Below are positions 56,563 through 64,000 of a DNA stretch of 64,000 nt, one piece after another. Origin of the DNA: Actinomyces radicidentis (GTDB lineage Bacteria; Actinomycetota; Actinomycetes; Actinomycetales; Actinomycetaceae); assembly GCF_001553565.1 (NCBI RefSeq), contig NZ_CP014228.1, forward strand, positions 2,666,001-2,730,000, read 5' to 3'. A program made the translations under genes and the position numbers. The notes beneath the pieces were generated by a model that had not been told where the DNA came from, searched no databases, and saw only the letters and a program-made list of their open reading frames with translations. Position 1 is the stretch's first letter, and the number at the start of each line of letters is the position of its first letter.

Positions 56563-58794
56563 TCAGGCGTCGATGCGCTCCCGGTCGATGTCGCGGGCGC
56601 CCTCGACGATGAAGTCGCGGCGGGGCTCCACGCTCGAGCCCATGAGGAGCTCGAAGACGTTCTCCGCCTCAGCGAGCTCGGCCTCGTCGCCCAGGGTGAT
56701 GCGCCGCAGGGTGCGGTGCTCGGGCTCCATGGTCGTCTCGGCGAGCTGGTGGGCGTCCATCTCCCCCAGGCCCTTGTAGCGCTGCGGCTCCTTGAAGTTC
56801 CGTCCCTGCTTCTCGAGCCTCCTGAGGGTGGTGACGAGCTCGTCGTCGGAGTACGTGTAGATGACCTCGCGCTTCTTCCGCCCCTGCCCGTTGACCTCGA
56901 TGCGGTGCAGCGGGGGGACGGCGGCGAAGACGCGCCCGGCCTCGATCATGGGCCGCATGTAGCGGAAGAAGAGGGTGAGCAGCAGGGTGCGGATGTGGGC
57001 GCCGTCGACGTCGGCGTCCGTCATGAGGATGATCTTCCCGTAGCGGGCCGCGTCGAGGTCGAAGGTGCGTCCGGAGCCGGCGCCGACCACCTGGATGATC
57101 GCGGAGCACTCGGCGTTGCCGAGCATGTCCGCGAGCGACGCCTTCTGGACGTTGAGGATCTTGCCGCGGATCGGCAGGAGCGCCTGGAACTCGGAGTTGC
57201 GGGCGTTCTTCGCGGTGCCGAGCGCGGAGTCGCCCTCGACGATGAAGAGCTCGGAGGAGGCGACGTCGTCGGAGCGGCAGTCGGCGAGCTTGGCGGGCAG
57301 CGTCGAGGTCTCCAGGGCGGTCTTGCGCCGCGAGATCTCCTTGTGCATGCGGGCCGAGACCCGGGCGCGCATCTCGCCGACGATCTTCTCCTGCAGGGCC
57401 CGTGACTGGGTCTTGAGGTCCCGCTTGGAGGAGGTGAGCAGTGCGGTGAGCCCCTTCTCGACGACCTTGGAGACGATCTGGCGCACCGGCGCCGTGCCGA
57501 GCACCTCCTTGGTCTGCCCCTCGAACTGCGGCTCGGGGACGCGCACCGTCACGACGGCGGTGAGGCCGGCGAGGATGTCGTCCTTCTCGATGCGCCCGTC
57601 GCGGCTGGTCACCTTGAGTGCGCGGGCGTTGGAGTCGATCTGCTTGCGCAGCACCTTGGTGACGGCCTGCTCGAAGCCGGTGAGGTGAGTGCCTCCCATG
57701 GGGGTGGCGATGATGTTGACGAAGGATCGCTCGGTCGTCTCGTAGCCGATGCCCCAGCGCAGGGCGACGTCGACGGTGCAGGTGCGCTCGACCTCGACGG
57801 GGCGCAGGTGCCCGGACTTGCGGTCGAGCTGCTGGACGGTCTCGGTGTAGGTGCCCTCGCCGGTGAGGCGGAAGGTGTCGGTGACGGAGCCGTCGGTGGC
57901 GAGGAAGTCGACGAAATCGGCGGTGCCGCCGTCGGCGCGGAACTCCTCGGTGCCGTCGGCGTCGCCGGTGTCGAGGAGGTCTCCGGCGCCCTCGGTGGCG
58001 TTCTTGGCGCTGGCGCGCAGGGCCGGGTCGTCGGTGGGGGCGGTGGAGTCCGTGGCGGGGGTCGCCTCGGCGCGGGCGGCGACGTCGTCGGGGCGCTCGT
58101 CGGTGAGCGTGAGGGTGAGGCCGGGGACGAGGAAGCTCGTCTGGCGCAGGCGGGCGCGGAGGGCGGCGGCGTCGTACTCGGCGGGCTTGGGGAAGATCTG
58201 GGGGTCGGCCCAGTAGCGCACGCGGGTGCCGGTGACGCCGCGCTTGACCTTGCCGATGACGCGCAGCTCGGAGGCCTCGGTGAACTCCTTGAAGGGGGAG
58301 TCGGGGCTCGGGCCGGCCTTCGGGTCGGTGAAGACGCCGGGGACGCCGCGGCGGAAGCTCATGGCGTAGGTCTTGCCGCCGCGGTCGACCTCGACGTCCA
58401 TGCGGGCGGACAGGGCGTTGACGACGCTGGCGCCGACGCCGTGGAGGCCGCCGGCGGCGCCGTAGGAGCCGCCGCCGAACTTCCCGCCGGCGTGGAGCTT
58501 GGTGTAGACGAGCTCGACGCCGGTGAGGCCGGAGCCGGGCTCGATGTCGACGGGGACGCCGCGGCCGGTGTCGCGGACCTCGACGGAGCCGTCCTCATGC
58601 ACGGTCACCGTGATGGAGTCGCCGTAGCCCTCGAGGGCCTCGTCGACGCCGTTGTCGATGATCTCCCAGACGCAGTGCATGAGGCCCCGCTGGTCGGTGG
58701 AGCCGATGTACATGCCGGGGCGCTTGCGGACCGCCTCGAGCCCCTCCAGGACGGAGAGGTGTCGGGCGTTGTAGGAGCTCGAGGAATCTGGCAC
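56563..58794 (-). CDS. parE: DNA topoisomerase IV subunit B (ParE)
   Basis: 743 residues. GHKL ATPase: IIDNGVDEAL (Asn/Glu), DTGRGVPVD, AGGLHGVGASVVNALS. TOPRIM: FIVEGDSALG, TDADVDGAHIRTLLL, and QRYKGLGEM near the C-terminus. Between the ATPase and transducer lies an insertion of about 70 residues rich in Ala, Thr, Asp and Glu (about 226-300) that most ParE/GyrB lack. Partner is ParC at 51.5 kb. Starts at ATG 58794 and is divergent from the DUF7455 gene; no obvious Shine-Dalgarno. Confidence 0.93.
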   Translation of the reverse strand: MPDSSSSYNARHLSVLEGLEAVRKRPGMYIGSTDQRGLMHCVWEIIDNGVDEALEGYGDSITVTVHEDGSVEVRDTGRGVPVDIEPGSGLTGVELVYTKLHAGGKFGGGSYGAAGGLHGVGASVVNALSARMDVEVDRGGKTYAMSFRRGVPGVFTDPKAGPSPDSPFKEFTEASELRVIGKVKRGVTGTRVRYWADPQIFPKPAEYDAAALRARLRQTSFLVPGLTLTLTDERPDDVAARAEATPATDSTAPTDDPALRASAKNATEGAGDLLDTGDADGTEEFRADGGTADFVDFLATDGSVTDTFRLTGEGTYTETVQQLDRKSGHLRPVEVERTCTVDVALRWGIGYETTERSFVNIIATPMGGTHLTGFEQAVTKVLRKQIDSNARALKVTSRDGRIEKDDILAGLTAVVTVRVPEPQFEGQTKEVLGTAPVRQIVSKVVEKGLTALLTSSKRDLKTQSRALQEKIVGEMRARVSARMHKEISRRKTALETSTLPAKLADCRSDDVASSELFIVEGDSALGTAKNARNSEFQALLPIRGKILNVQKASLADMLGNAECSAIIQVVGAGSGRTFDLDAARYGKIILMTDADVDGAHIRTLLLTLFFRYMRPMIEAGRVFAAVPPLHRIEVNGQGRKKREVIYTYSDDELVTTLRRLEKQGRNFKEPQRYKGLGEMDAHQLAETTMEPEHRTLRRITLGDEAELAEAENVFELLMGSSVEPRRDFIVEGARDIDRERIDA

Positions 58795-58974
58795 GGCGGC
58801 AACCTAGCGGATCGGCGGCGCGCCGCCGATCCTGCCGCGCCGCGGGCCGGGTGTGGCCTTCATCGGGCCCGCCGTCCGCTTCCCGGTTCCGCCCGAGGCG
58901 GAGCGCGCTGCGCCTCAGGCTGAAACGGGCCGAATGTGATCGTCTCGTGTCGTCGGGCGTGGTGGAGTAGCGCC

Positions 58975-59241
58975 ATGAGCCAGACAAGCATCCCCGCCGT
59001 CGCCGGTACCGCGACCGCCCCGGCCGAGCAGGCCGTTCCCGCTGCGGGCTCCTCCTCCAAGCGCCCGCTCACCACGGCCGACCGCTGCGACGCCTGTGGC
59101 GCCCAGGCCTACGTCCGCGTCGTCCTCGCCTCCGGCGAGCTCCTCTTCTGCGCCCACCACGGTCACCAGAACATGGCCGCGCTGGAGAAGCAGGCCCTCT
59201 TCATCCAGGACGAGTCGGGGCGACTCGCCTCGGAGCACTGA
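58975..59241 (+). CDS. DUF7455 small zinc-binding protein
   Basis: 88 residues. Ala/Thr/Pro-rich N-terminus, then TADRCDACGAQAYVRVVLASG and LFCAHHG: a CxxC plus CxHH zinc site. This small protein is found beside the principal sigma factor or parE in many actinobacteria; function unknown. ATG 58975 with GGAG upstream. Terminated by a strong hairpin. Confidence 0.87.
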   Translation: MSQTSIPAVAGTATAPAEQAVPAAGSSSKRPLTTADRCDACGAQAYVRVVLASGELLFCAHHGHQNMAALEKQALFIQDESGRLASEH

Positions 59242-59268
59242 GACCCTCCCCCGCGCTCAGGACCACGC

Positions 59269-59315
59269 ACGAAGAGCGCCGCACCGGGACATGAGCCCGC
59301 TGCGGCGCCCTTCGT
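59269..59315. terminator. Terminator between DUF7455 gene and tenA
   Basis: ACGAAG-a-GCGCCGCA (59269-59283) pairs with TGCGGCGC-c-CTTCGT (59301-59315), with a small inner stem; placed between convergent stops at 59241 and 59344. Confidence 0.85.
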
Positions 59316-59343
59316 CGTCGCTCAGCCGTGCGGGGCGGCTGCG

Positions 59344-60024
59344 TCAGACGGGCCAGTCCTCCCCGCGCCAGGCGGCGTCCCAGAACATCCACTCGTAGCG
59401 GCACGCCCGCAGGAAGGTCTCGCTCATCGCCTCCCTCTCGGCCGCCCCGGCCCGAGCGGCCGCCGCGTCCATGACGGCCCGGGCCCGTGAGCAGGACTCG
59501 GAGAAGGCCTCGTCGCCGTAGGTTGCGATCCAGTCCCCGTAGGGGTGCCCCGCGAGGCCGCAGGCCTCGTCGAGGAGCCTGAGCCCGACGGCCTCGTAGA
59601 CGAGGAAGCACGGCAGGACCGCGGCGACCGCCACTCCGTAGGAGCCCGAGAGCGCCGACGCGTCGATGAAATCGGTGTAGGCCAGGCAGGTGGGCGAGGG
59701 CTCGACGGCGGCCGCGACGTCGACGTGGTCGGCGTGGAGGAGGCGTTCGGTGACAATCGCGGTCCTGGCGGCGTCGTCCCAGAGGACGAGCTCGTCGGGG
59801 TCGTGGGTCATCGAGGCCAGCCGTGCGAGGGCCCGCCCGTACCGGCCCAGGTAGACCGCGTCCTGCGCCATGTAGGCGTCGAAGCGCTCGCGCGGCAGGG
59901 TGCCGTCGAGGAGGGAACGCAGGAAGGGGTGCGCGTGGACGGCCTCGAGGACGGGCTCGGCCCTGCACCACACCTCCTGGGAGAACAGCGGCTCCCGCGC
60001 TGACGGAGACAGTGGCGCGCTCAT
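59344..60024 (-). CDS. tenA: TenA-type thiaminase II (aminopyrimidine aminohydrolase)
   Basis: 226-residue all-helical protein of the TenA_C class: catalytic Cys139 in VLPCFLVYEAVG and C-terminal Glu211 in RYEWMFWDAAW; Asp55 and the Tyr in AYMAQDAVYLGRY line the pocket. It hydrolyses aminopyrimidine breakdown products of thiamine to HMP, which ThiD then phosphorylates. ATG 60024 overlaps the thiD stop (ATGA). Last gene of the riboswitch-controlled operon. Confidence 0.93.
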   Translation of the reverse strand: MSAPLSPSAREPLFSQEVWCRAEPVLEAVHAHPFLRSLLDGTLPRERFDAYMAQDAVYLGRYGRALARLASMTHDPDELVLWDDAARTAIVTERLLHADHVDVAAAVEPSPTCLAYTDFIDASALSGSYGVAVAAVLPCFLVYEAVGLRLLDEACGLAGHPYGDWIATYGDEAFSESCSRARAVMDAAAARAGAAEREAMSETFLRACRYEWMFWDAAWRGEDWPV

Positions 60025-60845
60025 GCCCGGACCTCCGCTCCCGGCGTCTCCGTGTCCCGCTCCCACAGGGCGTGGAAGTGGTGCACCGGACCGTGACCGT
60101 GCCCGACGCCGAGCTCGTCCGCGTGCGCGATCGCTCCGGCGAGGTACGCCTTGGCGTCACGCACGGTCTCGAGCCAGCCGCTCCGTCGGGGACGGAGCGC
60201 GGCGATGGCCGAGGAGAGGGTGCAGCCCGTGCCGTGGGTGTTGCGCGTGGGGGTGCGCGGCGCCGTGAGGAGCTCGACGCCGTCGGCGTCGGCGTAGACG
60301 TCGGTCGCCTCGCCGGCGAGGTGGCCGCCCTTGAGGAGGACCCGGTGGACGCCGAGGTCGAGGAGCTCACCGGCCTGCGCGACCATCCCGTCGACGTCGG
60401 TGGCCTCCTCGCGGTCGAGGAGGACGGCCGCCTCGGGCACGTTCGGCGTGATGAGGTCCGCCCGCGTGCACAGGTCGCACAGGGCGTCGACGGCGTCGGC
60501 CTCGAGGAGGCGGTCCCCGGAGGTGGCGACCATGACCGGGTCGAGCACCGTGACGCCGAGGCGGGGCAGGTAGTCGGCGACGACGGCGATGAGGCCGGTC
60601 GTGGAGAGCATGCCGATCTTGGTCGCGTCGGGTGTGATGTCGTCGAGGAGGGTGTCGAGCTGAGCGCGGACGAAGTCCTCCGGGACGTTGTGCACGTCGG
60701 TGACGCCCGTCGTGGACTGGGCGGTGAGGGCGGTGACGACGCTCATCCCGTAGGCGCCGAGGGCGCTCATGGCCTTGAGGTCGGCCTGGAGGCCGGCGCC
60801 TCCTGAGGGGTCCGAGCCGGCGATGGTGAGGACGCGGGGGATCAT
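60021..60845 (-). CDS. thiD: Hydroxymethylpyrimidine/phosphomethylpyrimidine kinase
   Basis: 274-residue ribokinase-fold enzyme. IAGSDPSGGAGLQADLK at the start, DPVMVATSGDRLL, LITPNVPEA, and NTHGTGCTLSSAIAA with the active-site Cys typical of the family. Converts HMP to HMP-P and HMP-PP. GAAGGAG precedes ATG 60845, which overlaps the thiE stop by 4 bases. Confidence 0.95.
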   Translation of the reverse strand: MIPRVLTIAGSDPSGGAGLQADLKAMSALGAYGMSVVTALTAQSTTGVTDVHNVPEDFVRAQLDTLLDDITPDATKIGMLSTTGLIAVVADYLPRLGVTVLDPVMVATSGDRLLEADAVDALCDLCTRADLITPNVPEAAVLLDREEATDVDGMVAQAGELLDLGVHRVLLKGGHLAGEATDVYADADGVELLTAPRTPTRNTHGTGCTLSSAIAALRPRRSGWLETVRDAKAYLAGAIAHADELGVGHGHGPVHHFHALWERDTETPGAEVRA

Positions 60846-61510
60846 GCTCGTGCTCCTTCGTTCCAGGCGGCGCGCAGGGTGCGCGTCGCGGCCGCCGGGT
60901 CCTCGGCGAGGCAGATCGCCGAGACGACGGCGGCGCCCGCGAGGCCGCCCGCGGCGAGGGCGGGAAGGTCGTGGGCCGTGATGCCGCCGATGGCGACGGC
61001 GGGCAGGTCTGTGCGGGCGGCGAGGGCGGCGACGCCGTCGGTGCCGAGGCCGGTGGGCGCGTCCGTCTTCGTGGCGGTGGCGCGGACGGTGCCGATGCCG
61101 AGGTGGTCGCAGGCGCCCTCGGCCTCGGCTGCGGCGATCTCCTCGGGCGTCGAGGCGGACAGACCGAGGAAGGCGTCGTCCCCGATGAGGCGGCGGACGA
61201 CCGAGGCGGGGAGGTCGCGCTGACCGACGTGGACCCCGGCCACGTGCGCCCCGAGGTCGCGGGCGGCGAGGAACACGTCGACGCGGTCGTTGACGATGAC
61301 GGGCACCCGGTCCCCCACGGCGGCGCAGACGTCGAGGACCTCCTGGAGGAAGGCCCCGCCCTCGGCGTCCTTGGCGCGCAGCTGCACGAAGGTGACGCCG
61401 GCGTCGACGGCCGCCGTGACCGTCTCGAGGACGGTGCGGCCGCGCGAGGCGCACTGGGCCGCGTCGGTGACGAGGTAGAGGCGCAGGTCGGGTGCGGGCC
61501 GGGCGCTCAC
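60842..61510 (-). CDS. thiE: Thiamine-phosphate synthase
   Basis: 222-residue TIM barrel. [34 protein letters not shown] (part), [10 protein letters not shown] and [16 protein letters not shown] match ThiE. Joins HMP-PP and HET-P into thiamine phosphate. GTG 61510 overlaps the thiM stop (GTGA). The C-terminus has the usual AIGGI phosphate loop. Confidence 0.95.
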   Translation of the reverse strand: MSARPAPDLRLYLVTDAAQCASRGRTVLETVTAAVDAGVTFVQLRAKDAEGGAFLQEVLDVCAAVGDRVPVIVNDRVDVFLAARDLGAHVAGVHVGQRDLPASVVRRLIGDDAFLGLSASTPEEIAAAEAEGACDHLGIGTVRATATKTDAPTGLGTDGVAALAARTDLPAVAIGGITAHDLPALAAGGLAGAAVVSAICLAEDPAAATRTLRAAWNEGARA

Positions 61511-62334
61511 TGCTCCTCCTCGGACACGGGGATGAGGGCTAGCGCCTCGGGACCGAGGGCGTACAGGGCGTCGAGGAGGGCCGGCTGGAAGGAGCCGGGC
61601 CCGTCGCTGAGGGCGGCGGCGCGCTCCGCCGCGGCGGAGTAGAAGGCGTGGCAGGCGACGACGGCGTCCAGGTCAGTGACGGTCGGGGCTCCCCCGGTGC
61701 GCGAGGCGGCGACGAAGGCGCCGATGAGGGCGCCGAGGGCGCAGCCCCCGCCGGTCATCCTCGTGAGGAGCGGCGAGCCGCCCCCGACCCGGATCGTCGT
61801 GGTGCCGTCGGTGATGAGGTCGACGGGCCCGGAGACGGCGACGACGCCGCGCGTCGTCCGTGCGACGGCCAACGCCGCCTCCCGGGCGCCCTCGACGTCG
61901 TCGGAGGTCTCGGGGCCGCGGCCGCCCTCGCCCAGGCCCGCCAGGGCGATGATCTCCGAGGCGTTCCCGCGCACGACCGTGGGGGCCTCGCGCACGAGGC
62001 GGCGTGCGAGCCCGGTGCGGTGCGTGAGCGCGCCGATGGCGACGGGGTCGAGCACCCAGGGCGTGCCCGCCTCGCGCGCGGCGGCCACGGCCTCGACGGC
62101 GGCGAGCCGCTGCTCGGGCTGGGGCGTGCCGAGGTTGACGAGCACCGCGGAGGCGACGGCGGCGAAGGGCCCGGCCTCGCCGGTGATGTCGACCATGGCG
62201 GGTGCGGCGCCCGCGGCGAGCAGGACGTTCGCGGTGACGTTGGTGACGACCGAGTTGGTGAGGCACTGGACCAGTGGCGGTGCGGCTCTCAGCGCCTCGA
62301 GGACCTCGGTGCGGACGGCGTACGGCGCAGCCAT
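61507..62334 (-). CDS. thiM: Hydroxyethylthiazole kinase
   Basis: 275 residues. [46 protein letters not shown] and [18 protein letters not shown] are diagnostic of ThiM. Phosphorylates salvaged thiazole alcohol. First gene of the operon; its ribosome site GAAGGGAA is the 3' strand of the TPP riboswitch's first helix. Operon thiM-thiE-thiD-tenA has salvage genes only, with no thiC or thiG in the window. Confidence 0.95.
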   Translation of the reverse strand: MAAPYAVRTEVLEALRAAPPLVQCLTNSVVTNVTANVLLAAGAAPAMVDITGEAGPFAAVASAVLVNLGTPQPEQRLAAVEAVAAAREAGTPWVLDPVAIGALTHRTGLARRLVREAPTVVRGNASEIIALAGLGEGGRGPETSDDVEGAREAALAVARTTRGVVAVSGPVDLITDGTTTIRVGGGSPLLTRMTGGGCALGALIGAFVAASRTGGAPTVTDLDAVVACHAFYSAAAERAAALSDGPGSFQPALLDALYALGPEALALIPVSEEEQ

Positions 62335-62340
62335 GACATT

Positions 62341-62410
62341 CCCTTCGTCAGCATGACCTGAACAGGTTCGACGGGTGTTCTCTCAGCCTCGCGGCACCCC
62401 GTGTCAGGGT
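62341..62410 (-). promoter_or_regulatory. TPP riboswitch (THI element)
   Basis: On the minus strand: ACGGGGTGCC, GGCTGAGA, AACACCC, GAACCTG and CAGGTCATGCTG appear in the THI-box order, closed by CCCT/AGGG. The 3' strand (GAAGGGAA) contains the thiM ribosome site, 7-8 bases from the ATG, so bound TPP would block translation start. Confidence 0.95.
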
Positions 62411-62440
62411 CCACGCTACCCCGGGCGCGCCCGCCGCGGG

Positions 62441-62501
62441 GCCGAACGCGCACGAGGCCCCGCCGACCGCGGGGGTCGGCGGGGCCTCGTGCGCGTTCGG
62501 C
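62441..62501 (-). terminator. 28-base-pair terminator of the sigma factor gene
   Basis: Perfect stem of 28 pairs (62441-62468 with 62474-62501), 5-base loop, beginning immediately after the sigma-factor stop codon at 62502. It separates that transcript from the downstream thi operon. Confidence 0.9.
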
Positions 62502-64000
62502 TCAGTCGAGGTAGTCGCGCAGGACCTGGCTGCGCGAGGGGTGGCGCAGCTTCGACATGGTCTTGGACTCGATCTGGCGGATGCGCTCGCGCGTCACACC
62601 GTAGACCTTGCCGATCTCGTCGAGGGTCTTGGGCTGCCCGTCGGTGAGGCCGAAGCGCATGGAGACGACGCCCGCCTCGCGCTCGGAGAGCGTGTCGAGG
62701 ACGGCGTGGAGCTGCTCCTGCAGGAGCGTGAAGCTCACGGCGTCCGCGGGGACGACGGCCTCGGAGTCCTCGATGAGGTCGCCGAACTCGGAGTCGCCGT
62801 CCTCGCCGAGCGGCGTGTGCAGGCTGATGGGCTCGCGGCCGTACTTCTGGACCTCGACGACCTTCTCGGGTGTCATGTCCAGCTCGACCGCCAGCTCCTC
62901 GGGCGTGGGCTCGCGACCCAGGTCCTGGAGCATCTGGCGCTGGACGCGGGCCAGCTTGTTGATGACCTCGACCATGTGGACGGGGATGCGGATGGTGCGC
63001 GCCTGGTCCGCCATGGCGCGGGTGATGGCCTGGCGGATCCACCACGTCGCGTAGGTCGAGAACTTGTAGCCCTTGGTGTAGTCGAACTTCTCGACGGCGC
63101 GGATGAGGCCGAGGTTGCCCTCCTGGATGAGGTCCAGGAAGAGCATGCCGCGGCCGGTGTAGCGCTTGGCGAGGGAGACGACGAGGCGCAGGTTGGCCTC
63201 GAGCAGGTGGTTCTTGGCGCGCTGGCCGTCGTTGGCGATCCAGTGCAGCTCGCGGCGGTACTTGGCGTCGAGGTCGTTGCCCTCGGTGGCCAGGAGGTGC
63301 TCCGCGTAGAGGCCGGCCTCGATGCGCTTGGCGAGCTCGACCTCCTGGGCCGCGTTGAGGAGCGCGACCTTTCCGATCTGCTTGAGGTAGTCCTTGACCG
63401 GGTCCGCGGTGGCGCCGGCGGTGACGACCTTCTGCGCGGGCTCGTCGCCCTCGTCGGAGTCGGAGACCGTGTAGGAGCCGTCCTTGGACTTCTCCCCGTT
63501 CTTCGAGCGCTTGGACTTCTTGCCGGCGGCCTTCTCGGCCTCCTCGCGGCGCATGCGGTCCAGCTCGCCGGTGAGGGCGGCGATCGAGGGCTGCATCTTG
63601 ATGCCCTTGATGACCCAGCCGCGGAAGATGTAGCCGTTCTGGGTGAGGAAGTCACGGGCGACCATCGGGGCGGAGTCGCCGACGACGAAGCGCGGGACCG
63701 GGCCGTGGCCGTAGGGGGCCAGGGTGATCGGGTCCTCCAGGGTGCCGTTGCCGGCGATCGGGAGGTTCTCGATCGTGGTGCGGGAGCGCACGTACAGCGT
63801 GGCACCCGGGGCCAGCTTGACGTCCTTGAAGGAGGCCGGGGTGTTGAAGGGCGAGCGCTTGGAGCCGTCGCCGTTCTCCTCGAGGGTCACGTCGAGGTAG
63901 TAGTCGCGCAGCTCGGGGGCCGGTCCCTCGTCCTCCGCGGCGTCCTCGGACCCGGCGGCCGAGTCCTCGTGGTCCTCGTCGTCCTCCTCGGAGTCCTCGT
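62502..64000 (-). CDS. sigA: Principal RNA polymerase sigma factor (RpoD/SigA), 5' end beyond window, unusual N-terminus
   Basis: Only the last about 500 residues are in the window. Standard regions: 1.2 ([20 protein letters not shown]), 2 ([20 protein letters not shown], then [19 protein letters not shown]), 3, and 4 ([20 protein letters not shown]) ending VLRDYLD, as in all group 1 sigma factors. Upstream is a charged stretch ([20 protein letters not shown]) and, before that, about 100 residues (63597-63904) not seen in sigma factors: [43 protein letters not shown] and IFRGWVIKG. These read like the opening of a right-handed beta-helix protein. An acidic tract ([12 protein letters not shown]) precedes it. 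ATG 63596 could be a separate start for a normal sigma factor. Confidence 0.9.
   Translation of the reverse strand, partial: EDSEEDDEDHEDSAAGSEDAAEDEGPAPELRDYYLDVTLEENGDGSKRSPFNTPASFKDVKLAPGATLYVRSRTTIENLPIAGNGTLEDPITLAPYGHGPVPRFVVGDSAPMVARDFLTQNGYIFRGWVIKGIKMQPSIAALTGELDRMRREEAEKAAGKKSKRSKNGEKSKDGSYTVSDSDEGDEPAQKVVTAGATADPVKDYLKQIGKVALLNAAQEVELAKRIEAGLYAEHLLATEGNDLDAKYRRELHWIANDGQRAKNHLLEANLRLVVSLAKRYTGRGMLFLDLIQEGNLGLIRAVEKFDYTKGYKFSTYATWWIRQAITRAMADQARTIRIPVHMVEVINKLARVQRQMLQDLGREPTPEELAVELDMTPEKVVEVQKYGREPISLHTPLGEDGDSEFGDLIEDSEAVVPADAVSFTLLQEQLHAVLDTLSEREAGVVSMRFGLTDGQPKTLDEIGKVYGVTRERIRQIESKTMSKLRHPSRSQVLRDYLD

Overview
The window is very GC-rich and densely packed. Codon third positions are almost all G or C, starts are often GTG, many genes overlap as GTGA or ATGA, and several promoters look leaderless. 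Gene content is that of an actinobacterium: SepH, DUF4193, DUF3710, DUF3159 and DUF7455 proteins, the TRAM-methyltransferase/permease/TrkA-TrkA block also found in Mycobacterium, an ImuA'-ImuB-DnaE2 mutasome, and a principal sigma factor close to topoisomerase IV genes. The protein sequences look most like Actinomyces or a close relative; that genus-level placement is inference.

Layout. 1-7.4 kb: a Tat-exported polysaccharide deacetylase (cut by the window edge), a Bcr/CflA-type drug exporter, an M50 metalloprotease, a RecB-like Fe-S nuclease, then a TsuA-TusA sulfur uptake pair preceded by a small Cys-containing leader ORF, and an aldo/keto reductase. 7.4-13.1 kb: a small Asp-tail protein, an NDH-2/FSP1-like flavoprotein, an M3 peptidase and, divergently, pyruvate oxidase PoxB. 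13.1-20.8 kb: a GNAT-MazG fusion, an MFS transporter, a small membrane protein, tRNA-Leu(GAG), a mutarotase, a HAD phosphatase and an AI-2E-type permease. 20.8-33 kb: SOS mutagenesis genes dnaE2 and imuA'-imuB, each with a LexA-type palindrome upstream, enclosing a LysP-like permease, a SatD/membrane-protein pair with a duplicated operator, thymidine kinase and a frameshifted PAP2 phosphatase. 33-40.4 kb: a PEBP protein, SDR, TrmL, a flavin disulfide oxidoreductase, a YbaK-type deacylase and aconitase.

40.6-64 kb is the conserved actinobacterial core. It runs TRAM methyltransferase and APC permease, divergent from two TrkA proteins, then DUF3159, OB-fold, DUF3710 and DUF4193 proteins, sepH, a nucleotide phosphatase with DUF5998, parC, glycerate kinase, a tandem GNAT protein, parE and a DUF7455 protein. 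A TPP-riboswitch-controlled thiM-thiE-thiD-tenA salvage operon follows, then the principal sigma factor, which runs off the window end.

Most notable observations: the sigma factor N-terminus carries about 100 in-frame residues that read like the first coils of a pectate-lyase-type beta-helix; the sulfur-uptake leader is a candidate cysteine attenuator; satD has two copies of a GCTTGTA-N10-TACAAGC operator; and the SOS mutasome is split into two separately LexA-boxed units. No rRNA, CRISPR array, prophage or intact insertion sequence is seen.
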